Source of the DNA: CF-161 sp035259145
GTDB lineage: Bacteria > Chloroflexota > Dormibacteria > Dormibacterales > Dormibacteraceae
Length of the DNA stretch: 20,903 bases
Direction: 5' to 3'
Assembly: GCA_035259145.1 (NCBI GenBank)
Contig: DATFWQ010000134.1
Coordinates: 1 to 20,903, forward strand
In this document: positions 15,014-20,903 of the stretch, in pieces
Numbering within the stretch: position 1 is the stretch's first letter
Layout: every line of letters starts with the position of its first letter
Position numbers and translations under genes: made by a program
The notes under the pieces: generated by a model
The model's database searches: none
Told to the model about the DNA's origin: nothing
Seen by the model: only the letters and a program-made list of their open reading frames with translations

Positions 15014-15104
15014 GATTGTCGCCGCTCAGCTTCTCTCATCCGGTCCCAGGTACACAGCGGCGTGGGGACCTGGCCCTGGAGCCGAAGGTCCGACTGCTTG
15101 CGAG

Positions 15105-16190
15105 TTAGGAGGCGGCGGAGCTTCGAATTGTCACCCCGTGCAAAGCACACCCTGCGCAGTTGGCCGGGTTGATCGCAGGAACGGGGGGTGCCAGCTGTAC
15201 GTAGCTGACGGTCCGCTTGGTGAAATTAACGACCGCGACCTTGCCCGACATTCTCAGTGATACGTATACGAAGTCGCCTGAGACGCCCATGTTGTCAGGC
15301 TGGTCGGTGGCCGTGCCAGAAGTTGGATGAAGCGCCAGGGTTGCCAGAGTAGAGGCACGGTCCCCTCGCAGGTCGATGATTCGCAGTTCATCGCCGCGAG
15401 GCACTGTGCCGAAGCCGATAGTCCCGGCTGGGACCATGTTGAAGCTGTGCCAATCCACCGCGCCCAGTACCCCCAGGTCCGACAGCTGGTAAGTCGCGGT
15501 GTCCAGGCGATACAGATGACCTCCACCACCACCGGCTGCCAGGGTGATGGTCCGCCCGTCATTGGACTTGACCATTCCACACGCGACGAAACCGTCAGTG
15601 GCGAGGACGTTCTGCAGCCTCATAGTTGCTACGTCGACGATCGCAAGTCCGTTTGGATTCAGGGAGACGAAGGCGCGCTGGCCGTCGTCACTGAAGATCG
15701 TGCAAATCGGTGCCTTGCCGATAGCTCCGAAGGAGAGTTCCGAGCCCGGCTGCCACGTCTGAGCCACCTCATCGACACTGACCTTGATCAGGCTCTTTTG
15801 GGCGACTTGCGCCACGAGGAGCGTGGACCCATTCGGGGATGGCTTGGCCTGGTGGGTAGCCGTTGGCCCGAGGGACAGTGTCTTTAGCAATCGACGAGTC
15901 CCGGTCTGGATCACATCCAGATCCCCGTTCCCCATGCCAGAGACGTAGGCGTATTTCCCGTCCGGCGAGAACGTTGTGATGTGAGGGCCAGTGCCTGCCG
16001 GGAGGTCGATCGTGGCCTGGGCCCCACGTCCCTCAGGCCCATGCAGGATGGCGATCCGGTCGCCGGCTTGCAGGGTTACCCAGATCTCGTGTTTCTCACC
16101 GATACCGGACCCCGCTGCCGAGGTCGCAACCCCACACGCCAGTGGCACAATCGCCGCAGCGAGTGCGATCATCCGTAATTTGAGCGTCAT
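15105..16190 (-). CDS. Exported beta-propeller protein (YncE/lactonase-like)
   Basis: A 361-residue exported protein. ATG 16190 is chosen because AGGAGG lies seven to eight bases upstream; a longer frame to 16226 lacks this. The signal peptide is MTLKLRMIALAAAIVPLACG, with a Cys at its end that might be lipidated, although the lipobox is not canonical. The mature part is a seven-bladed-type propeller: HEIWVTLQAGDRIAILHG, FSPDGKYAYVSGMGNGDLDVI, FSDDGQRAFVSLNPNGLAIVD, GDFVYVSLRMSGKVAVVNF. Related YncE/40-residue-repeat proteins are periplasmic or surface binding proteins. A CAGC pair near the C-terminus could form a disulfide. Its promoter, leader and signal-peptide segment is duplicated before the cupin gene at 17782-18549. 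Confidence 0.8.
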   Translation of the reverse strand: MTLKLRMIALAAAIVPLACGVATSAAGSGIGEKHEIWVTLQAGDRIAILHGPEGRGAQATIDLPAGTGPHITTFSPDGKYAYVSGMGNGDLDVIQTGTRRLLKTLSLGPTATHQAKPSPNGSTLLVAQVAQKSLIKVSVDEVAQTWQPGSELSFGAIGKAPICTIFSDDGQRAFVSLNPNGLAIVDVATMRLQNVLATDGFVACGMVKSNDGRTITLAAGGGGGHLYRLDTATYQLSDLGVLGAVDWHSFNMVPAGTIGFGTVPRGDELRIIDLRGDRASTLATLALHPTSGTATDQPDNMGVSGDFVYVSLRMSGKVAVVNFTKRTVSYVQLAPPVPAINPANCAGCALHGVTIRSSAAS

Positions 16191-16380
16191 GTCAGAGTCC
16201 TCCTGTCTCCTCTTCCCAACGAGCACGCGCCTGGGTTTGAGCGGAGGCTAGGGAGAACTCGGGCGGCTCGCATCCCCAGAAGTACGGAGGTCGGTACCGG
16301 TTTTGATACCGACTTCTTCTATCCGCCGGCCGTATCCGGGAGACACTACGTGGCCGGCTGGGGCGGGGTGAACATTTGGA
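16135..16380. repeat. Duplicated promoter/leader/signal-peptide segment, copy A
   Basis: This segment aligns base for base, with scattered changes, to 18490-18741. It covers the signal-peptide codons of the exported propeller, its ribosome-binding region, the intergenic regulatory region, and the start codon TTG of the divergent LuxR/NHL gene. Similarity fades just after that TTG. The mature parts of the two exported proteins do not look alike. Confidence 0.75.
16267..16311. promoter_or_regulatory. Conserved 45-bp element, copy A (probable operator/promoter)
   Basis: The 45 bases match 18625-18669 at all but two positions, while flanking bases diverge clearly more. The element contains the eight-base palindrome CGGTACCG (16292-16299) and a second GGTA...TACC pair ending at 16310, plus TTGATA (16303-16308), which resembles a -35 box. 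It lies 77 bases upstream of the exported propeller ATG (16190) and 65 bases upstream of the LuxR/NHL TTG (16376), so it is well placed to serve both directions. Confidence 0.65.
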
Positions 16381-17779
16381 GACGCCGAATCTCACACGGC
16401 GCGAGCGCGAAGTAGCAGACCTCGTCGCCCAGGGACTGACCAACCGCGAGATCGCCGCTCGGCTGTTCATCTCTGAACGCACGGCGGAGAGCCACTTGGA
16501 GCAGATCCGCGGCAAACTCGGTTTCCATTCCCGGGCGCAGATCGCTGCCTGGGTGGTGGCGCACAGGGCTGCCGAGGATTCTGGCCCGAGGGCGGCTCGT
16601 ACCGTTGCCACTGCGACCCGGCCTGACCGTCAGATCCGGCCGCGTGTCTCGCGGCTCCTTGCAATCGGTGCAGCAGTTGCTGCGGCCGCAGTGGCAGTCT
16701 TTCTGGGAGTGACGCTTGTCTTGAGCTGGCTGTCGGGGGCCGCGACCGGTGGCTCGTCTCGTATCAGCACCGTAGCAGGGACCGGTCAGCGGGCCTTCTC
16801 ACCCGACGGGCGTCGTGCCAACGCCACCTCGCTTGTCCGTCCTCTCGCCGTCGCCATCGGGCCAGGCGGCGAGATCTACATAGCTGAGGGCAACCGCGTA
16901 CGTGAAGTTCGGCGGGACGGGCGGATTGCCACGTTTGCGGGCACAGGTGCGGCCGGTTTCAGCGGCGACGGCGGCCCTGCCGCGTTGGCGCAGCTCGATA
17001 TGCCCCAGGGGCTGGCTGCGGATAGCGCCGGCAATGTCTACATCGCTGACACTCTCAACCATCGAGTCAGGCGCGTTGCTGTCGACGGGACCATCACAAC
17101 AGTCGCCGGCGTTGGCGAAGCCGGCTACGCTGGAGACGGCCGACCGGCATCGGAGGCACGGCTGCATCTGCCGGTCGGCCTCGCAGTCGGGTTCGGCGAC
17201 AGCCTGTTGATCGCCGACATGGGCAACAATGTGGTCCGCCAGGTAGGTTCTGACGGGGTGATCAGGACGGTCGCGGGGACCGGCGAGGCCGGCTATCGGG
17301 GAGACTCAGGACCGGCACTATACGCGGTCTTGGATGGCCCAGCTGGCCTGGCGTTCGACGACGAAGGCAACCTGTATATCGCGGACACGCTCAACGAGCG
17401 GGTGCGCCGCTTCGACGTCAATGGCCTGATCGAGACCGTGGCGGGCACGGGCATAGCCGGATTTGCTGGCGATGGAGATCTCGCAACAAATGCTGAGATC
17501 AACCTTGCATCCAACCCATTCGAGGGAATCGGCCAGGGTCTGGCCGTCGACTCCCGCGGGACTCTGTTCATCGCCGATGCCAAAAACCACCGAATCAGGC
17601 GTGTAGCAAGCACCGGGACGATCAGCACGATCGCCGGCGGCGTGGCTGCGACTGGACTTGGCGACGGGGGTCCTGCGGTGAGCGCGCGGCTTGGCATGCC
17701 AGTTGGTCTCGCGGTCGACGCTCAAGGTGTCGTCTACATCGCCGACGCCGACGACAATCGCGTGCGTCGAGTCGGCTGA
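16376..17779 (+). CDS. Membrane-anchored LuxR-type HTH protein with extracytoplasmic NHL propeller
   Basis: A 467-residue fusion. Residues 6-60 are a GerE/LuxR DNA-binding domain: LTRREREVADLVAQGLTNRE, IAARLFISERTAESHL, RGKLGFHSRAQIAAWV. A basic linker (about 70-92) leads to a single membrane segment at about 93-121. Then come six NHL blades, each closing on a motif like VYIADTLNHRVRRV (about residues 167, 221, 277, 333, 397, 453), spaced about 54-64, with interleaved TVAGTGEAGY repeats. The DNA-binding domain would be cytoplasmic and the propeller outside: a one-component membrane receptor, analogous in layout to ToxR or CadC but with different domains. No receiver or kinase is nearby. The start is TTG after a GGGGCGGGG stretch; no ATG fits. 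It is divergent from the exported propeller and convergent with the cupin gene. Confidence 0.88.
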   Translation: METPNLTRREREVADLVAQGLTNREIAARLFISERTAESHLEQIRGKLGFHSRAQIAAWVVAHRAAEDSGPRAARTVATATRPDRQIRPRVSRLLAIGAAVAAAAVAVFLGVTLVLSWLSGAATGGSSRISTVAGTGQRAFSPDGRRANATSLVRPLAVAIGPGGEIYIAEGNRVREVRRDGRIATFAGTGAAGFSGDGGPAALAQLDMPQGLAADSAGNVYIADTLNHRVRRVAVDGTITTVAGVGEAGYAGDGRPASEARLHLPVGLAVGFGDSLLIADMGNNVVRQVGSDGVIRTVAGTGEAGYRGDSGPALYAVLDGPAGLAFDDEGNLYIADTLNERVRRFDVNGLIETVAGTGIAGFAGDGDLATNAEINLASNPFEGIGQGLAVDSRGTLFIADAKNHRIRRVASTGTISTIAGGVAATGLGDGGPAVSARLGMPVGLAVDAQGVVYIADADDNRVRRVG

Positions 17780-17781
17780 TC

Positions 17782-18549
17782 TCAGCCCCGCGGCGGCCGT
17801 GAAGCTGGGATCTCGAACTCTTTGCCGACGGCCGTAGTCAGTAGCACGAGGTAGATGGTCTCGCCGGTCGCGGCGTTGACCTCCTGAATGGCTACGTTCG
17901 GAGGATAGAAGGCGCCGCTGCCGGCGACTATGTCAACGGCGCGCCCCTGCGTGCTTCGCACCGTAAGGGAGCCTTGCAGCACGAAGAAGACAGACATCCC
18001 ACCAAATTCGTGTGCCTCGGAGTGGCCCTCACGCCTCAATGTGACCTCGCGAAGGACCTGCGAGTAAGGTCCTTGGCGCAACCCTGGCACAAGGTCTGCG
18101 CTCTCGAAGACCAGGCTCGCTATGCGATCCACGAGCGGCTGGCTGCGGGTGGAGCCTGGCCAGAGTGCGATGAAATACCAGCTGCAAGGCTCCGTTCCGG
18201 GATTGAGGTGGGAGTGGGTGACGCTCTGAATAAACTTGGCTTCGCCAGAGGCCAACTCGAGGGGCGGCTGGCCCTTGAATTGGAGCTGGTGCAAGCCACT
18301 CTCGACGAAGACGAACCCAGGATTATGCTGCGTCGAATTGATGGTGTAGGCGGCGGGTTGAACAAAGTGAATCGCACGAAAGTACATGGCGCCGGTCGGG
18401 AGAGACTCGAGCCTCCCGCCGTCGAGTTTCTTGACCGCAGCACCATAAGCCAGCGCACGGGCATCTGGGCCGGGCGGACTGGCTCCCGCCCCACATGCCA
18501 ATGACAGGATCGCCGCGGCCAGCGCGATTATCCGTACTTTGAGCGTCAT
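17782..18549 (-). CDS. Exported cupin-domain protein
   Basis: A 255-residue exported protein. The ATG at 18549 follows AAGGA by about eight bases; the longer frame upstream is not supported. The signal peptide MTLKVRIIALAAAILSLACG is nearly identical to that of the exported propeller, and the Cys may be lipidated. The mature part looks like two cupin barrels: the first around HNPGFVFVESGLHQLQFKG and LASGEAKFIQSVTHSHLNPG, the second around HEFGGMSVFFVLQGSLTVRS and GSGAFYPPNVAIQEVN. Histidines in the first (THSH) could bind a metal. Cupins of this kind bind or modify small ligands; the ligand is unknown. The stop lies two bases past the stop of the convergent LuxR/NHL gene. Confidence 0.75.
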   Translation of the reverse strand: MTLKVRIIALAAAILSLACGAGASPPGPDARALAYGAAVKKLDGGRLESLPTGAMYFRAIHFVQPAAYTINSTQHNPGFVFVESGLHQLQFKGQPPLELASGEAKFIQSVTHSHLNPGTEPCSWYFIALWPGSTRSQPLVDRIASLVFESADLVPGLRQGPYSQVLREVTLRREGHSEAHEFGGMSVFFVLQGSLTVRSTQGRAVDIVAGSGAFYPPNVAIQEVNAATGETIYLVLLTTAVGKEFEIPASRPPRG

Positions 18550-18741
18550 TTCGGTGTCCTTCTGGCTCCTTTCCCAGCGGGCATGCATCTGGACTTGAGC
18601 GCAGGCTAGAGGGCGCTCGGACAACTCGCATCCCCAGAAGAACGGAGGTCGGTACCGGTTTTGACACCGGTTTCCTGTGTTCGCCGGCTGCGTCCGGCAA
18701 ACGCTACTCTGCCGGCTGGACCGGGCGAACAGTTGGGCACG
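18490..18741. repeat. Duplicated promoter/leader/signal-peptide segment, copy B
   Basis: Second copy of the segment at 16135-16380, including the signal-peptide codons of the cupin gene and the equivalent of the LuxR/NHL start codon (TTG at 18733). Homology to copy A stops a few codons after this TTG, where a transposase-like scrap begins. The divergent partner gene is therefore missing from this copy. Confidence 0.72.
18625..18669. promoter_or_regulatory. Conserved 45-bp element, copy B
   Basis: Matches 16267-16311 with two substitutions. It keeps the palindrome CGGTACCG (18650-18657) and carries a consensus TTGACA (18661-18666) where copy A has TTGATA. It begins 76 bases upstream of the cupin ATG, the same spacing as in copy A within one base. 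Confidence 0.65.
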
Positions 18742-18797
18742 CGTGCTCGCCTACTACGTGCGCTGGCACCTCGAGCGCGCCTGGGCACCGCTGTAAC
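18724..18797 (+). mobile_element. Transposase C-terminal remnant (IS1634/IS4-like)
   Basis: The plus frame ending in TAA at 18795-18797 reads RVLAYYVRWHLERAWAPL. This resembles a conserved stretch near the C-terminus of IS1634-type (DDE, IS4 superfamily) transposases, usually of the form FLCMLAYYVEWHMR-x-x-LAPL. About 18-20 residues of an expected 500 or so remain, and no inverted repeats are visible, so this is a scar. It lies exactly where homology to copy A of the duplication ends, suggesting that an insertion or later deletion removed the divergent partner there. Confidence 0.5.
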
Positions 18798-18812
18798 GCC
18801 GACCGCCGTCGG

Positions 18813-19061
18813 TCAGCTCTGCACTAGCTTCAGGAGGACGTTTGGTGCGCCGCCGGCTACCTCCCCGATCGTCGCCGTCTCGGACACCCGCTGGTCACGG
18901 TCGGTCAGATAGAAGGCGGACGCGGGCTCGCTCGCCAACCTGAAGTGGTTGATCGCAGCGTCCCGCACCGCTGAGATTGACGTATCAGGCGGGTAGTCTC
19001 GATCGAGGGGACCTCCATAGCCGTACGCGAACGTCACGATCACGCTGATGCTTGCCTGCAT
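18813..19061 (-). CDS. Small beta-grasp (ubiquitin-like) protein, DUF2604-like
   Basis: An 82-residue protein from ATG 19061, preceded by AGGAGGG at good spacing; a longer frame to 19094 is less likely. The order is strand (ASISVIVTFAYGYGGPL), short strand (RDYPPD), helix (SISAVRDAAINHFRLAS), strand (AFYLTDRDQRVSE), then TIGEVAGG and a last strand (NVLLKLVQS). This is the beta-grasp order, and the TD-x-x-x-x-V-x-E plus TIGEVAG pattern recalls DUF2604-type ubiquitin-like proteins. The C-terminus ends in VQS with no Gly-Gly, so conjugation in the ubiquitin manner is not indicated, and no E1, E2 or peptidase gene is beside it. The family name is from memory and tentative. Confidence 0.65.
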   Translation of the reverse strand: MQASISVIVTFAYGYGGPLDRDYPPDTSISAVRDAAINHFRLASEPASAFYLTDRDQRVSETATIGEVAGGAPNVLLKLVQS

Positions 19062-19291
19062 TGTCGACCCTCCTGGTAGCAATTCCGCTGGCACTTACGC
19101 CGATAATGTGCCGGCTGGCGTCCGCCCGTGACGCCCCACCGTTGTGGGCCGCGCAGATCAACGCCCAGCTCGATCCGCGGGTTCGCGTCAATCGTCTGGC
19201 AGAGGCCGCAGGCCCCGGCTTCCGCACTGGCGCTGTGCGAGCCAGCCCCCGTGTCCTCGCGCCTGCTCGAGGCACTGCGCAGCCGCGGCCC

Positions 19292-20251
19292 CTATAGAGC
19301 CTGCACGAACTCCAGCAATGCACCGTTGACCTCGGCCGGCCGCTCTTGCTGGATCCAGTGGCCGCAGCCCGGCAGCACGATGGTCTGGGTGAGGTGGGGC
19401 ACAAGCGTCTTCAGGTTGGTGGCCGCCTCTTTGCCACCCGGAAAGCGGTACACGACGTCCCGGTCGCCGACCATGTGCAGCGCGGCTGGGGTGACCAAAG
19501 CGCCCCGCCAGGGGGCCGACAGCTCCCAGTTGCGATCGATGTTCCGATACCAGTTGAGCCCGCCCGTGAAGCCAGTGCTCTCGAACTGCGTCGCGAACTG
19601 GTCGAGGTCAGCATCGCTCAGCCACGCCGGGAGCTCGGCCGGCTCGGGTCCCATGGCCTCGGCGAAGCCGTTGTGCTCGTCGATGATCATGTCCGGTACG
19701 GTGGGTGCGTCGCCCGAGAGGCCGAAGAGCACCCGCCTCAACGTCTGCCGCACGTCACGTTCGAACTCGCGCTCGGCCACCCCAGGCTCCTGGAAGTAGA
19801 CCTGGTAGAAGCGCTCACCCAGGACCTCGCGGTAGACGTCGAGAGGCGGCCTGGAGCCGCGCCTCCTGAATGGAACCGAGAGGCCGACCACGCCCCTGAC
19901 TCGGTCGGGCCTCCAGAGAGCCGTGTTCCAGGCCACGGGAGCCCCCCAGTCGTGGCCCACGATCACCGCCCGAGGCTCCTCCAGAGCGTCCAGCAACCCG
20001 ATCACGTCTCCGACCAGGTACGGCATCGAGTACTTCTCGATTTCGGCGGGCCGGTCAGTCTGGCCGTAGCCGCGCTGGTCGGGCGCCACACCGTGAAAGC
20101 CCGCCTCCGCAAGTGCTGCCAGCTGATGGCGCCACGAGTACCAGCCCTCGGGGAAGCCGTGCAGCAGCACCACCAGTGGCCCCTGGCCCGCCTCGGCGGT
20201 GTGCATCCGAATGCCGTTGGTCCCGATGTCGCGGTGGGTTATGTCGCTCAT
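19292..20251 (-). CDS. Alpha/beta hydrolase, soluble epoxide hydrolase
   Basis: A 319-residue epoxide hydrolase. The oxyanion motif HGFPE is at residues 31-35 and the nucleophile motif GHDWGAP at 99-105 has Asp101. Cap-domain tyrosines that would polarise the epoxide are Tyr149 or Tyr152 (RFYQVYF) and Tyr235 (NWYRN). The acid is Asp265 (GDRDVVY) and the base His298 (GCGHWIQQE). This full set distinguishes it from esterases and from the dehalogenase-like protein encoded at 10056-10937. It would hydrolyse epoxides to diols. The length is typical. There is no clear operon partner; about 230 bases separate it from the beta-grasp gene. Confidence 0.9.
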   Translation of the reverse strand: MSDITHRDIGTNGIRMHTAEAGQGPLVVLLHGFPEGWYSWRHQLAALAEAGFHGVAPDQRGYGQTDRPAEIEKYSMPYLVGDVIGLLDALEEPRAVIVGHDWGAPVAWNTALWRPDRVRGVVGLSVPFRRRGSRPPLDVYREVLGERFYQVYFQEPGVAEREFERDVRQTLRRVLFGLSGDAPTVPDMIIDEHNGFAEAMGPEPAELPAWLSDADLDQFATQFESTGFTGGLNWYRNIDRNWELSAPWRGALVTPAALHMVGDRDVVYRFPGGKEAATNLKTLVPHLTQTIVLPGCGHWIQQERPAEVNGALLEFVQAL

Positions 20252-20399
20252 GGCGTCAGGCTATCGACCAAACCCTCGCTCATCGACCGGTGCCGACACC
20301 TCCGGCTCGACGCTCCCATCGCGAACCTGGACGGTGGTCGCGTCCCTCTTCGGGCACAGACGCGAGCTCCCTCTTAGCGAATCCTCGATTGCTTAGCCG

Positions 20400-20903
20400 C
20401 TAGTCATCCAAACTGCCCATGGTCAAATTGACGGTAGTTCCCGTCATCCCGCTCGCTTTGTCGGACGCCATGAAGGCCGCCACATTTGCCATCTCCTCGA
20501 GCGTCATGAGCCGCCGTGGGTGGGTCCTACTTGCGAGAAACTGAAGCCAGTGTTCCCAGGTCATGCCTGATGCCTTGGCGCGAGGCTCGAAGGCATTCTT
20601 GATCGTTCGCGTCTCAGGCATTCCCTGTGGTCGCAGACCAACCACGCGAATGCCGTGAGGTGCGAGCTCGGCGGATAGATTTCGAGTGAGTGCCTCCTTG
20701 GCGGCCATCGCCGGACCGTAGCCTCCCACCAATGGGGCGCCCGTCCGCGAGAGGAGGGCGGTGACGGTCATGATCACCCCCGATTTATTTGGAATCATGT
20801 GCCTTGCAGCCAGCCGTGCGGTCAGGAAGTACGACGTGCATAGGTTGCGATCGGCAGGGAGAACTGCTCGACATCCAGCTCGACCAGTGGGACGCCCACA
20901 ATC
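20400..20903 (-). pseudogene. SDR family oxidoreductase, frameshifted, 5' end outside window
   Basis: The main frame (20400 to about 20835) reads SYFLTARLAARHMIPNKSGV, IMTVTALLSRTGAPLVGGYG, a helix AMAAKEALTRNLSAELAPHG and IRVVGLRPQG, ending with SGMTGTTVNLTMGS: a short-chain dehydrogenase C-terminal half. Beyond about 20835 the continuation is in another frame: GVPLVELDVEQFSLPIATY. One missing base near 20835-20842 would restore a single protein. In this subgroup the active-site Tyr (GGYGPAM) is followed at +4 by Met rather than the usual Lys. An internal ATG at 20798 could produce a shortened protein. The frameshift may be a real mutation or a base-calling error. Confidence 0.72.

Noticed and set aside
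16376..17779. Internal repeats of the NHL gene as a possible CRISPR or DNA satellite
   Set aside because: The repeats are protein-level propeller blades with varying DNA and spacing of about 160-190 bases, not exact DNA repeats with spacers.
15105..18549. Calling the two exported proteins lipoproteins outright
   Set aside because: Both have a Cys after the hydrophobic stretch (PLACG, SLACG), but the residue at -3 is Pro or Ser, not the usual Leu/Val/Ile, so lipidation is only a possibility.
19062..19291. Possible gene in the spacer between the beta-grasp and epoxide hydrolase genes
   Set aside because: Open frames exist on both strands but show no motif, plausible start or ribosome-binding site; nothing can be supported.
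19346..20377. 343-codon plus-strand frame opposite the epoxide hydrolase
   Set aside because: The minus strand holds the complete catalytic set of an epoxide hydrolase; the plus frame is its mirror.

Overview
The window is a high-GC chromosomal segment of 20,903 bp. Abundant LLM/F420-type oxidoreductase genes, a MerR-like regulator leading an ABC exporter operon, a DUF899 protein, a membrane-tethered LuxR/NHL protein and several GTG/TTG starts suggest a soil-type Actinomycetota or high-GC Chloroflexota. This is inference from gene content; no rRNA or tRNA is present to settle it. Besides intact genes there is an unusual number of gene remnants: frameshifted, truncated or stop-containing. The region therefore looks accessory and recombination-prone.

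Layout. (1) 1-1942, plus strand: an operon of a MerR-like regulator (5' end outside the window), an ABC ATPase and its membrane partner, joined by ATGA overlaps. (2) 2033-2644: an NmrA-like NAD(P)-binding pseudogene. (3) 2770-3447: a DUF899 thioredoxin-fold protein. (4) 3469-7063, minus strand: a flavin/F420 redox cluster with two intact LLM oxidoreductases and an F420-reductase-like dinucleotide-binding protein. It also holds remnants: an alcohol-dehydrogenase N-terminus, a nitroreductase with an internal stop, and N- and C-terminal LLM fragments that bracket the intact reductase/LLM pair. A divergent MarR gene (7104-7598) reads away from it, with twin palindromes at the divide. (5) 7654-8016: a small conserved protein. 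(6) 8042-10937, minus: a haloalkane-dehalogenase-like hydrolase, NAD(P)H-hydrate epimerase and a CPA2 antiporter, possibly one operon, with a strong hairpin between the last two. (7) 11156-13176: an AraC regulator divergent from an uncharacterised protein. (8) 13177-14052: gene-poor, with coding-like debris. (9) 14053-15013: a small membrane protein and a VOC protein. (10) 15105-18797: a membrane-anchored LuxR-HTH/NHL-propeller protein flanked by genes for two exported proteins (a propeller and a cupin). Those two genes share a duplicated promoter, leader and signal-peptide segment containing a nearly identical 45-bp element. The second copy ends at a transposase scrap. (11) 18813-20903: a ubiquitin-fold-like small protein, an epoxide hydrolase, and a frameshifted SDR running off the end.

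How they may work together. The F420-reductase-like protein could supply F420H2 to the LLM enzymes under MarR control. The LuxR/NHL protein has the architecture of a one-component membrane receptor, and the shared upstream element makes the two exported proteins its obvious candidate targets. That unit (about 15.1-18.8 kb) is the most novel-looking part of the window.
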